In this document: positions 10,001 to 20,300 of the stretch, in pieces | Layout of the letters: every line of letters begins with the position of its first letter | How positions within the stretch are numbered: the first letter of the stretch is position 1 | Source of the DNA: Bin87 sp965116785 | GTDB taxonomy: Bacteria; Chloroflexota; Dehalococcoidia; Lucifugimonadales; UBA3495 | Direction of reading: 5' to 3' | Length of the DNA stretch: 64,000 nucleotides | NCBI GenBank assembly: GCA_965116785.1 | Contig: OZ220731.1 | Location: 3,348,001-3,412,000, forward strand | The notes under the pieces: model-generated | What the model was told of the DNA's origin: nothing | Database searches by the model: none | Seen by the model: only the letters and a program-made list of their open reading frames with translations | Made by a program: the position numbers and the translations under genes

Positions 10001-10999
10001 GCCGCCGATCATTTGGCTAGGGCGCGCGCGCTGCTGCCCAACAATGCGGCGATCACCCACTCATTGGCAGAGCTTCAGCTTCGACGGGCCGAAACCGTTG
10101 AATCGGATCTACAAGCCTCAACATATATCCGGGAAGCCGAAAATTTGGCCCGACCCCTTGCTCGTCCCTCTGCCGCAGGGTCACACGCGTTTCACACGTT
10201 GGCCAAGGCTCAGCTTGTACGATTGACCAGAGCCATGTCAGGACCTTCCGATGCCTGGAACGACGTTGAGATCGGTGAACTGGTTAAATCGACCGAGCAG
10301 GCGATCCAGAATGGCCTGCAGCGTTTTCCGGGAGACTCGTACCTCTTGTTCACGGAGTCTCGATTGGCTCGACTGCTTGCGGACGACGACAGAGCAGAAG
10401 CGGCCGTGCAGGCGGCCTTTGATCGCAATGCCACCAATGCTTTTGTGGCCTCCCGCCTCGCTAAGTTGCAGGTCGACCGAGGCCGTATTCCTGACGCGAT
10501 CAGGACCTTTGAGACTTCGTTATCGGCCGGCGTAAACGACAGGCAAATCCACTTTGGGTATGCCAAATTGCTGCTGGACAACCAGTTGGGAACTGCTGAC
10601 GAGATCACCTATCATTTGCGTCGCGGATTTACGGAGGGCGACTCCAATGTCGAAGCTCAGTACTGGTATGCCCGTCAGCTTTATGTGAATGGCGACATTG
10701 CCGATGCTCAAGCAAGATTCAGGGATCTGCGTGATCTGCCGATTGACCCTGTAGTCAAGCGGGCCATCAGAGGCGAAATTGTCGATGGTGATGATGCACG
10801 CCGTTTCAGTGGGGCGATTGATCGTGTGGAGTTCAATTTCGCCTTCGTGGTCAGGGATGGCGAGAATGATGCCATATATTTGCACCGCATCGGTTGTCCG
10901 CCGGCCACCTGGGACAGCTTGAGGCGTGGGTCTCGCATTTGGTTCTCCATAGGTTTCAACTTCTGGGGTGCCACTGCGTTCGACGTCGCCCTGCAATAA
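10001..10999 (+). pseudogene. SIR2-NTPase-TPR gene, 3' part (TPR array and cold-shock-like tail)
   Basis: This is the continuation of the SIR2-NTPase gene after the IS21 element. Codons before the insertion (...GGNLAK) join in frame to AADHLARARALLPNN, a perfect TPR start. The 332 residues hold several TPR-like units, for example around DRAEAAVQAAFDRNATNAFV and PDAIRTFETSLSAG. A last about 60-residue segment with FNFAFVV, IYLHRIG, LRRGSRIWFSI and GATAFDV looks like a cold-shock (OB-fold) domain. With the 5' part the ancestral product would be about 1033 aa. On its own this half has no ribosome-binding site or proper start; an apparent TTG start at 9989 lies inside the insertion sequence. It is therefore treated as a gene fragment. 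Confidence 0.85.
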
Positions 11000-11577
11000 T
11001 TGCAGTCGCTTCGCAGGCACTGCTTGGCGGTTGGGTTTTGACCCCCTTGTTGCTCCGGGCTTGACCTCATCGCGTTTGCTGCCTGCATCGCAGGCCGTCG
11101 CCCCACAGCATCTGCTCGAAGGCGACGGCTTCGCCCGGCACCCTCGGATCCTGCGGTTTGTCGTCGGGTTCGGCACATTGGTCATTTCGGATGATGTCTG
11201 TTTCCTCAGATCCCAGCGTCTGTCCTGCGACCCAAGCATAAATTCCATGGGCTTTCCGCGATGGCAGGGCGAAATTCATGACGCCGGTGCCTGTAACGGA
11301 AACCGGCTGCCACCGAAGACAGGGTGGCCGTCGGCGCCGCTGGTTAGCGACCTTGGGTGGGACCGAAATGACGAAATGGTGCGCGTGGCCGGGTGTTACT
11401 GCTTTGCCGCTTGCGGTCAGCATACCCGGGTTTCGGCTGCAAACGGCTCCCGGGCTCGGTTTCCGGCTTGGGGCGCGAGACTTCCTTCGGACGCAAAAGC
11501 ACCGTCCCCTGGCGCCGTTCAGGTGAAAGCGGGGCTAGAGACGAAGCCTGCCGCCCCGTGGTCGGTATCGCTCTTGC
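11000..11577. other. Intergenic stretch, no clear gene
   Basis: About 580 bases separate the 3' end of the SIR2-NTPase gene from the convergent mutL remnant. A minus-strand frame of about 70 codons beginning near 11280 (MNFALPSRKAHGIYAW...) has fair composition but no recognisable family or ribosome-binding site, so I do not call it. No obvious terminator hairpin with a T-run was seen. Confidence 0.4.
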
Positions 11578-13040
11578 TCAGCGACGCCGGAACTCCCGCT
11601 CCAGCCGGAGCGTCGAGATCTGCACGATGGTGGGCCGCCCATGGGGGCAGCGATGTGGCTCCGACGTTTTGGCCAGTTGGTCGATGATGGCCTGCATCTC
11701 GCCTGCGCCCAGCACGTCGCCGGCGCGGGTCGCCGAGTGGCAGGCGATGGTGGCGGCGATGGCTTGCTGCGGTGAGCTGATGATCTGCACGGCGGCGAAT
11801 TCGTCCAACAGACGTTGCAGGGCGTGTGCCGGTCCTGGGCAGTGTGGTGCCGTCAGCGGCAACGGCAGGGCGTTGATCTGCCAAGTCAGGTCTCCGAGTT
11901 GTTGCAGGATGAATCCCTGCTGCTCGATGAGCTCGAGGCGGTGCACCAGCTTCTCGTGCTGAAACTGATCCAGGGTGGTCATCTCGGGCAGCATGAGTTT
12001 CTGCGCGTCGGCGGGCTGGCCGGTGCGCTGGTGAAACACGCGGTCGAAGATGACCCGTTCGTGGGCGGCGTGCTGGTCGAGGACGTATAACCCGTCTGGA
12101 CCGTCGGCGAGGATGAAGGTGCGCTGTGCCTGGCCGATGAGGCGCAGCTCGGGGATGGTATCCCTGAGGTTTTGCCCTGCTTGCAGGTCGGTCGTGACGA
12201 GCGGATCCTCTGGTAGCCTTGGGCTTCGCCGTTCGCTTTCGGAGCGGCCCGGGGATGGGCTGGGATCTCCCCTGTCTGGCATTGGACGGGTTCGTTGATT
12301 TTGCTCGTCGGCCGGTTGGCGGATCTCGGGTTCCTGGTGGAACCTGGCGTTGTCGAGAGATGGGCGGCTGTAGCTGCGTTGGCCGGCTGATCCGAAGGGT
12401 CGGCTGGCGGCCTGGTGGATGGCACCGTGGCTCGAAAGTACTTCCCGCACGGCGCGCTGGATGGCGGCGAAGATCTTCGACTCGTGGCGGAACCGGACTT
12501 CCTGATTCGTCGGGTGGGCGTTCACGTCGACGGTCTCGGCCGGCACGACAAGATGGAGCACGGCGATGGGTCGCCGGCCCATGGGCAGCGAGTTGCCGTA
12601 GCCCGCTCGATGGCGTACGAACGGTTGCTGTCCTGAACCCGGCGGCCGTTGACCGTTACCGAGATGTCGTTCCGGTTGAAGCGGTGCAGGTCGGTGTTGC
12701 CCACGTAGCCTTCGACCTGCGTCTCGAGGTGGTCGAGCAGGACGGGCAGCATCTTGCTCGCCACGTCGTGGCCAATGATGCTGAGGATGTTTTCTTGGAG
12801 CTTGCCGGTGCCGTTGGTGCGGACGGTTTCGTTGCTGTCGTTGGTGTACGCGAAACGGACGTCGGGGTAGGCCATGGCGTAGTGGGCGACGACGCGCTGC
12901 ACGTGGGCGGCTTCGGTGGGCTTCGTGCGCAGGAACTTGAGCCGGGCGGGCTGGTTGCCGAAGAGGTTCTCGACCGTGATGTTCGTGCCGACGGCGGTGC
13001 CCGCAGGTCGGGGCAGGTCTTCGGGATAGCTGTACCTGAT
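11578..13040 (-). pseudogene. mutL: mutL remnant, 5'-truncated and frameshifted
   Basis: Two minus-strand frames together read as DNA mismatch repair protein MutL without its first about 140 residues. The upstream piece starts in YPEDLPRPAGTAVGTN, then ENLFGNQPARLKFLRTKP, and runs to SYAIER. The downstream piece reads NSLPMGRRPIAVLHLVV, then the C-terminal dimerisation domain with DQHAAHERV, ACHSATRAGD and CPHGRPT. They are joined by a single missing base near 12611, where ERGYGNSLP would be expected. The GHKL ATPase part (motifs NELVDA and DNGxG) is absent, and homology ends near 13040, next to a stop in frame. The fragment cannot make a working MutL. It probably marks the edge where island DNA replaced or split a chromosomal or transferred copy. 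Confidence 0.85.
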
Positions 13041-13327
13041 ACTGAAGGGTACCTAATCAGCTGTCTTGAGCATCAACAGTCAGGATTATGTTTCCATTCA
13101 GTCGTCACACTCGGTTGCCGCTGCAACGCAAGGCGTCTGGTGCGGTCCGCGCCGTCAACGACGTTTGAACCGGATCGCTCAGTCCCCGTCTGCCCTGAAG
13201 AAACACGTGGGGCTGATTGAAACCGTCGTTGTAATGCGAAGTGACAGTTGCTGTCACTTCGCTGTAGTCGTCCGCGGCGGCAAGGAGGTCAAGTTTGGTC
13301 GGCGGCACCAGTGGCTTTGAGCTTTCC

Positions 13328-14182
13328 CTACGGTTGGTCCGTTTGAGACGCGACGTCGGCAGGAACCTCACTCACTGTGATCATCCTGAGTTGGAACCTA
13401 GAGTGCAGGAGATCTCGCACCATTCTTACGTCCCTCGTCGCTTCGTCGGTGTCGGGTCCTTCGACCATTCGTGCCCGTGGCACCCCGCGGTTGAAGTCCA
13501 AGACGTGGGCGGGTCGAAGTTCGCGTTCTGGTTCCTGGCGTTCCGGTTCCCGCCCGATTACTTGGTCTACTACTTCGTTTAGATCTCTCAATAAACGGGC
13601 GTAGTAGTTGTGGTCAAGTGGCCGTGTGGCGGGAGTTCCTGCCGGGAATCCGTATTCTGGTTGCGAGCGGAAGGTTCGAGTTGGTTCGGGGTGAACCATG
13701 TAGTGATGGTTTGGCAGGTAGGTTATACAACTCTTGACGCGCTCAGTCTGAAGGTGCATACCCCTTGTCGGGACCCAGATACTGTTCTCGAGGATTTGCT
13801 GCGCATCCCGGTGCGTGTCCATTTCCCGGACGTCGTAGAATATTGGTGCGACGTAGTAGACTTCGTGGCCTTTCCTGGCCAGTTGGACCAGCAGGTTGTG
13901 TTGCTTCGATTTTTCGTGCGGAGTGATGTTGATGCGGTAGTAGGGCTGGCTCGGGTAGTGCAACCTCTGCTTACCGGTTCTGGCTGGCAGATAGTCGGGC
14001 CTTTTGAACTGGAAGAATCGAGAGTGTCCGTTGGCTGCGATAGTCGCGTCGTACCCGACTTTCGATTCTTCCATCGGGGTCGGCATACCCACCACGGCTC
14101 GTCGGCATTGGTCTTCGTGCCTCTTCAGGTAGTCATGGATGAACGCTACCGTAAACTCGAACTCGTAGAATCCTGCTTTCAT
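13328..14182 (-). CDS. Hypothetical protein in restriction operon, possible QxK nuclease-like fold
   Basis: The 284-aa product is not recognised by family. It lies 95 bp downstream of the type III mod gene on the same strand, so it may belong to the restriction operon. Residues about 40-62 read KVGYDATIAANGHSRFFQFK, an Asp followed by a beta-hairpin and a Gln-x-Lys. This is reminiscent of the D...QxK variant of the PD-(D/E)XK nuclease core, but the match is weak and is only a suggestion. A basic, proline-rich middle and a charged helical C-terminus follow. There are no signal peptide or membrane segments. The ATG at 14182 lacks a strong ribosome-binding site. Confidence 0.65.
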   Translation of the reverse strand: MKAGFYEFEFTVAFIHDYLKRHEDQCRRAVVGMPTPMEESKVGYDATIAANGHSRFFQFKRPDYLPARTGKQRLHYPSQPYYRINITPHEKSKQHNLLVQLARKGHEVYYVAPIFYDVREMDTHRDAQQILENSIWVPTRGMHLQTERVKSCITYLPNHHYMVHPEPTRTFRSQPEYGFPAGTPATRPLDHNYYARLLRDLNEVVDQVIGREPERQEPERELRPAHVLDFNRGVPRARMVEGPDTDEATRDVRMVRDLLHSRFQLRMITVSEVPADVASQTDQP

Positions 14183-14277
14183 GATTTACGTCGTCACTTT
14201 TGGATGGCACAAGGCCACGTCCGGTTCGTCCAGTTGTTGCCATCGGTGCGGCAGGACCGGTTGCGGCGGGCAATTCT

Positions 14278-17200
14278 CTACCGCACTGTCATGACCTTCA
14301 TCGCCTCGTCTCCCAAGTGGTTGATGACCTTCACGGCGACCCGACCTGACTCCGGTTTGGGGAACGGACGGGACGTGTCACTCACCAAGGTATCCCAGGC
14401 TTCTTTGTCGATCTCCGCCTTAAGCGTGGTTTTCAACGACTTGTAGGGGTCGTTGCTCGCTCCAAGAAAGTACGCGTGGCGGACGAAGAAGCTTTCGTTG
14501 TTATAGTCGGTGTCCACAAACCAGCAGGCGATGCCGTCGGTGTCGTCGCTCTGGACCTGGCCAGTGGTCGGGTTGAAGATGTCCACGCCGTGGATTTTGA
14601 TGGAGATCAGTTCAGTGCCGTCGCCGTCATGGCCGGCGTCGTCAACGGAGATGTCTGGTTCGCCGAACACGACGAACAGGTTGCCCTTGCTGTCCTCTTT
14701 CAGGTTGTCGGCCATGTGGAGGTCGGCATTCATTCGTGCCTTGAGCACGTTGATGACGCCAATCCGGTCGAGATCGGTGGCGTGGGCGTCGTAGCTGAAG
14801 GCGCAAGCGATGAGTAGGTCGAAGCCCGCTTCGGCGGCCTCACGTGCTGCGCCCATCAGGTGTGCCCGTGTCACGGTTCCGAACTCCGGACCGATGAAAA
14901 TTCCGGCGCGCCGTTCCACGGCGTCTTCGCCGTCACCTTCCATGAAGGTTCCCTCGGCGCAGATGTAATCGCCTGGCCATCCAGTGATGGCGACGAAGTC
15001 GATCTTGCCGGCTTTCTGGGCCTGCTGAACGCCAGAGGTTCGCAGGTTGTCCAGCATCAAGGTGGCGAAGTCGCGCTCGGGCACGTCTCCGTCGTAGCGA
15101 TGGTTGGGTGCTGTTGCCTCCCCCTGTCCGTCGTCGCTGTCGTCCGACGTCAGGATGCGGTGGGGTGAGAGGCTTTCGACCGTGAATGGGCCGGCGACCC
15201 TGACCTTACTGCGGTCCTCGTAGGGTTTGTCGTACAAGTACTCGAAGTTGGCGTTGGCGGCGATTGAGGCGTCAATCTCCTTCTGGCGGTCAATGCGCAG
15301 CTCCCACCAGCGCTGGTGCAGTTCCGTTGCCTCGGGTGCCCATGGATCTCGGGGTTCGTCCGGCAGGTCGTCCAGTGTGTAGGTCCTGCCGAGTTCGCTG
15401 TTCAATTGTAGTAGCAGTACCGCTTTCTCGGCGTCGTTGGTGGCGTTGCACACTTGGTTCCACGTGACGGCGGCTGCATCTGGCCATGGGTCCCCCGCCT
15501 CTCGCGGGATTTCCCACTCTTGCCAATCGGTGTCCGAAAGGTCGTTCAGCTCGTGCCTGATGGGTTCCATTTCTTGTTGGAACTGGTCGTAGATGTCGTC
15601 GATGTCCGCGTTGTTGGCGATGTCCCGCAGGGTAATGTGGGGTACGCGTTCGTACACGAAGCCCTGCCGTACGTTGCATTGGGTGGGCGTTTCGCTGATT
15701 TCCTTTCGGCGGATCTCTGCCTCCTTGCGTTGCCCAGCTGAGCTGTCCGCCAGCAGGTAGTAGGGGTAGCGCGCCCCCATGATGCGGGCGCGGGCGAGGG
15801 CGAGGGCGACGCGGGAGGTGTCGATGGTGATCCATCGTCGGCCCCATTGCTCGGCAACGTAGGCAGTAGATCCGGAGCCGCATGTGGGATCAAGAACTAA
15901 GTCGCCTGGATCTGTACTCAGCAGAACGCATCGTTCGATCACCCGGACGTTCGTCTGGACCACGTACGTCTTCTCTGCTCCTAAAGTCCCGCCAGTGTCA
16001 TCCCATGAACTGTTCACGGGGTAGTAAGGTGATTCATCGAAGTACCTGATCAGACTTAGGGAGGAGTCGCCTGCATGAAGACGTCCTGCTTTAGCAGCCC
16101 TGAAAAGGCCTTCTCGGGTGGTGCTCCAACCCCGTGTGCCTGAAGGTCGAAACTCGCGGTTTTGGAATGTGAAGCCAAATCCCATCGCAGAGAGGTTACC
16201 CGATGGTCGTCCTTGCCTCTGTGAGGTTGTATCCCCCATGCGTAGGAGCCGTACTCCCGGGGTTGATAGCTGCCCACCTTGGTTCAGGAACTGGGTTAGC
16301 GGCATTCTGACCCCTTCCGTTTCTACTACACGGTAAGGCCCGGGATCGTCTGCGTTGAAAGGGCGCGCCGAGAATAATCGCCTGAACTTCATTGAATCTT
16401 TTGATTTGGCGTACCACAACACGTAGTCTTTAGGGTTGGCTAGGTGCATGGCTGTCGAGCCAGAGGTGGTGTTAAACGCGATCTGCGACACGAAGTTTTG
16501 GTCTCCCAACACCTCGTCCATCACCGACCTCACACGGTGAACATTCTCGTCTCCGATCTGCACGAAGAGCGAACCGGAGTCGGCAAGGAGATCGCGAGCC
16601 ACTGTAAGTCGGTCGCGAAGGTAGGTGAGGTAAGAATGGATGCCGTCGCGCCATGTGTCGCGGAAAGCCTTTACCTGTTCTGGCTCACGAGTGATGTGAG
16701 CGGTGTTGTTTTCCCTGACATCGCGGCTGGTCGTTGACCACTGGAAGTTGGAGTTGAATCGGATGCCGTAGGGCGGGTCAATGTATATGCACTGCACCTT
16801 GCCGTGCATACCATCCAGTTCTGCCAACGACGCCATGACCTGTAGGCTGTCGCCTAGGATCATGCGGTTGGTCCAGCGCTGGTCGTGTTCGTAGAACTCT
16901 GTGCGGGCGTTTGGATCATCTGGACCACTGTAGGGGGCAAAGAGATCTAAGGGCGCCTGCTCGCTTTTCTCGCCATTCGCCTTTCGTCGCTTGGACAAGC
17001 GCATCAGGTCGTCGACCAAGACTTTGGGTTGTACTGTTTCTTGGGTGAACAGGGGCGGCGCTGCAACAACGAGGTTGCTCAGATCCTGCTCGTCCTTGCC
17101 GCGCCACACCAGCTGCGGGTCCAGATCCCGGTTCCGTCGCTCGTAGATTGCCGGGATGGGCTGGCGCTGTGAATTGTCCATCACGGCCTCCATCTCGGCG

Positions 17201-17286
17201 GTGGGGTTGTTTCTTCGCGAGTCGTCCCTGTGGGCGATGGCGATGACTTGCTTGGGTTGGGCAGCAGTACGTCGTGGGCGCGGCAT
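14278..17286 (-). CDS. mod: Type III restriction-modification system methyltransferase (Mod)
   Basis: The 1002-aa DNA adenine methyltransferase is of the beta class. The catalytic DPPYG motif (residues 170-174) precedes the AdoMet-binding motif DPTCGSGST (466-474), with the target-recognition region between them. A long C-terminal extension (about residues 560-1000) is typical of large Mod subunits paired with a separate Res. It methylates its recognition site and gives Res its specificity. The ATG at 17286 has GAGG about eleven bases upstream. Its start is only 36 bp below the res stop codon, so the two are surely co-transcribed, in the order res then mod. No damage is seen. The recognition sequence cannot be read from the protein. 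Confidence 0.92.
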   Translation of the reverse strand: MPRPRRTAAQPKQVIAIAHRDDSRRNNPTAEMEAVMDNSQRQPIPAIYERRNRDLDPQLVWRGKDEQDLSNLVVAAPPLFTQETVQPKVLVDDLMRLSKRRKANGEKSEQAPLDLFAPYSGPDDPNARTEFYEHDQRWTNRMILGDSLQVMASLAELDGMHGKVQCIYIDPPYGIRFNSNFQWSTTSRDVRENNTAHITREPEQVKAFRDTWRDGIHSYLTYLRDRLTVARDLLADSGSLFVQIGDENVHRVRSVMDEVLGDQNFVSQIAFNTTSGSTAMHLANPKDYVLWYAKSKDSMKFRRLFSARPFNADDPGPYRVVETEGVRMPLTQFLNQGGQLSTPGVRLLRMGDTTSQRQGRPSGNLSAMGFGFTFQNREFRPSGTRGWSTTREGLFRAAKAGRLHAGDSSLSLIRYFDESPYYPVNSSWDDTGGTLGAEKTYVVQTNVRVIERCVLLSTDPGDLVLDPTCGSGSTAYVAEQWGRRWITIDTSRVALALARARIMGARYPYYLLADSSAGQRKEAEIRRKEISETPTQCNVRQGFVYERVPHITLRDIANNADIDDIYDQFQQEMEPIRHELNDLSDTDWQEWEIPREAGDPWPDAAAVTWNQVCNATNDAEKAVLLLQLNSELGRTYTLDDLPDEPRDPWAPEATELHQRWWELRIDRQKEIDASIAANANFEYLYDKPYEDRSKVRVAGPFTVESLSPHRILTSDDSDDGQGEATAPNHRYDGDVPERDFATLMLDNLRTSGVQQAQKAGKIDFVAITGWPGDYICAEGTFMEGDGEDAVERRAGIFIGPEFGTVTRAHLMGAAREAAEAGFDLLIACAFSYDAHATDLDRIGVINVLKARMNADLHMADNLKEDSKGNLFVVFGEPDISVDDAGHDGDGTELISIKIHGVDIFNPTTGQVQSDDTDGIACWFVDTDYNNESFFVRHAYFLGASNDPYKSLKTTLKAEIDKEAWDTLVSDTSRPFPKPESGRVAVKVINHLGDEAMKVMTVR

Positions 17287-17322
17287 GGCGGGCTCATCCT
17301 CGTCGGCGTAAGTCGGCTCGGA

Positions 17323-20300
17323 TTATGCCCGGTTACCGGGGGCGTGAGCAACGCCGGTACCCTGCGTCGGCGTGTCCGAAAACAAGGTGCCGCCATTGTT
17401 GATGACCTCGTCGAGTTCAGACCACATGCTGTCTACGGACTTGAACTCGTGGAAGGCCCACCTTCCGTAGCTACCCAGGTTGTTGACGCCCGGCACCCAG
17501 TACGACGCCATCGTGTTGGCCTTGGCGACGGCGTCCTCGCCGCGGTAGCCCTTCACCTCGGCGATCAGGTTGAGTGGGTCCTCGGATCCCTTCCCGTCGT
17601 CAATGCGCACGATGAAGTCGGGCACGTAGGTCCGGGGCGTGTTGCCCATCAGGTACGGAACCTCCAAGCCGAGCCCGTGGTTCTTGACGTAGGAGATGAC
17701 CTTGGGGTGATTGTCGATTATGCGGCAGAACGTCGCTTCCCAGTTGTTGTCGCAGACGGCGCGGTTGACGTGGCTCTTGTCCCGGCTGGTGTCGATGACG
17801 ACGCGGTAGAACTGGCCTCCGACGGGGCGGATGTTCCTGACACCCGTGGTGAAGTTGACGTTTCGGGTCGAGCCCAAGGGGTTGTATGGGGCGACCACCG
17901 CTTTGATGCGCTTCACGGAGTCGCCCTGGGCATCCTGCATTGTCTTCGCAATGGCATTCTTGATCTGCTGGCCGGCTCGGTCGGCCCATTCTCGGTAGAG
18001 AACTTGGGCTGGGAAAGTCCCGCTTTCGCACACCAGACATTGGTCTAACCATCTGGTGACGATGGTGTTCAACTTCCCGAAGAGGTGCATCTTGGGTTGT
18101 TCGCCAGGTTCTCTCAGGTGGTTCTGAAGGATGTGGGCAGTCAGCTCGAAGGCGACCTTTTGGCGCCTGGTCTCCTTCGACGGTTCGGTGATGAGCCGCG
18201 TGCCTTCGCCGACGATTCCCTGGTTTTCGGTGTCGGTGGCACCGACTCGTCCTGTCGTCAACGTCAGTTCGGAATCTTGGTCGAAGGTGGCGCGCAGTTC
18301 GTCGTCGGGCAGTTCGACTCGATACGCCGTGACGTTGGGGAACTCGATCTCGAGGTGATCCCGGTCCGGACTGACGGCTTGAACTCGGATTGTTGGTGCT
18401 GCTGGTGCTGGAGGTGTGGGTTTGACGTCGCTGTCCGTGAAGTCGAACGGTACGCCCAGCACGTCGGCGTACTCGACGTCAAAGAGTCCTTCTCCGTTGA
18501 GTTCGTAGGCTTGCCGGCGCAGGGCGCGGCCCACGACCTGTTCGCACAGTAGTTGGGTGCCGAAGGCGCGTACGCCCAGGATGTGGGTAACGGTGTTGGC
18601 GTCCCATCCTTCGGTCAGCATTGACACCGACACTACACAGCGCACGTTCGCCCCGAGGCGGCCAGGCTTGCCGACGGTGTTCATCATCTCCCGCAGGATG
18701 TCCTCAGTGGTGATGTTATCGGCTGCTGCCCGGTCGCCGGACCGGTGCACGCGTTCCCGTTTGAATTGCTCGAGAGCCGGTGCGACGGCGGCGTGGAAGC
18801 CGTCGGGGAGGGCGCCCGCGGCGCTCAGGTTTTCGCTGTCGATGAGCAGCGTGCGCGGCACCTGCAGGCGGTTACTGTTCTCGTCGTAGTTTCGGAGAAG
18901 TTCGAACCGACCGAGGAACGGCCGCGCTGCGGTGCCGTCTTCGCTTTCCCGTTCGAACCCCGAGATGTACTCGTACAGGAGCTTTGAAACGGCAGTGTTC
19001 TGGCAGACGACGATGAACACTGGGGGAGTTTCAATCCCTGCTTCCAGCCAGTCTCGGTAGGTTTTCTCATAGCCGTTGTAGGTGGCTTCCAGCGCGGAGA
19101 CGAGCTGGGACGGCAAAGCCAGCGGGTCTTGAACCGTGTTCTGCCGCCGCCGGCCCGCGAGTGGCATCACGCCTCTAACGTGTCTCCAGATCTCTCGGAG
19201 CACTGGCCAGTCCTCAGTGGGAACGTTGTCGGCGACCGGCACCCTGGGTATCTTAACGATGCCTGACTCGATGGCGTCCATGAGCGAGAAGTCGCACACT
19301 GTCCACGGAAACAGGGTGCCTTCGTGGTAACCGGAACCTCGCAGGAAGAACGGGGTCGCCGACAGGTCGATGACGGCACTGACACCAATGTTCCGTTTTA
19401 CTGCCTCGATCCCGGAGATCCAGACTCGGGCGCGTTCATTGTTCTGTTCGGCCTCGGGCTTCTCGTCAGCGTCGAGCTCGCGTTCCTCGGATTCGTGAGG
19501 CGGACGTTCACGGTAGCAGTGATGGCCCTCGTCATTGATGACCAGGACGTTTTTCGTTCGCGTGAATTCGGGCATCACGCGACGGAGCATGTCCCATTCG
19601 GTTTCTTGGGTGTTCAGGTCGGGTCCGTCCTTGCCCTGGCGTAGCCGACGGTTGACAGGGGACGCTTTGTCCTTTTCGCGGAGTTGGAAGGCGTGACGGT
19701 TGGTGATCACCACTTGAGCCTGCTTGACAGCCGGCAGCATGTCCTTCGGCACTAAATCGCGGTGCTCGTAATAGTTGTCGGGGTCATTGGGGACCAGGGA
19801 GCGAAGCCTGTCCCTGATGACGATGCCGGGCGTCACGATCAGGAACCGTTTGGTGAACCTGTCCCTGCGTGGGTAGCGCACGGCGTTCACGGTCTGCCAC
19901 GCGATCAGCATCGCCATCACGGTGGTCTTGCCCGCGCCGGTGGCGAGTTTGAGAGCCAGCCGGAAGAGTTCGGGGTTGGCGCTCTGGTTGGCCCCCTTCA
20001 GGTGGTTCGTGATGGTTTCGAACCCGCGCCGCGAGTTCGTGGTCGGTTGCAGCAGGCCTGCGACTTCCGTCAGCCAGATGACGGCTTCGGCCGCTTCGAC
20101 TTGGCAGAAGAACGGGCGCAGGTTGGGAAAGTCGTAGCTGCGCCAGTGCTGGAGCAGACGCGCCGTTTCCGGCGTGACGCCCCAGTTGCGTGGACTGGGC
20201 AGTTGGCGCCAGGCATCGACCCGCCGTCGGATCTCGTTGATTATGGGGGTGGGGTCGTACTGTTGCCGTTCGTCCGAGAGTCCCGCGATCCCCAGCGGCA

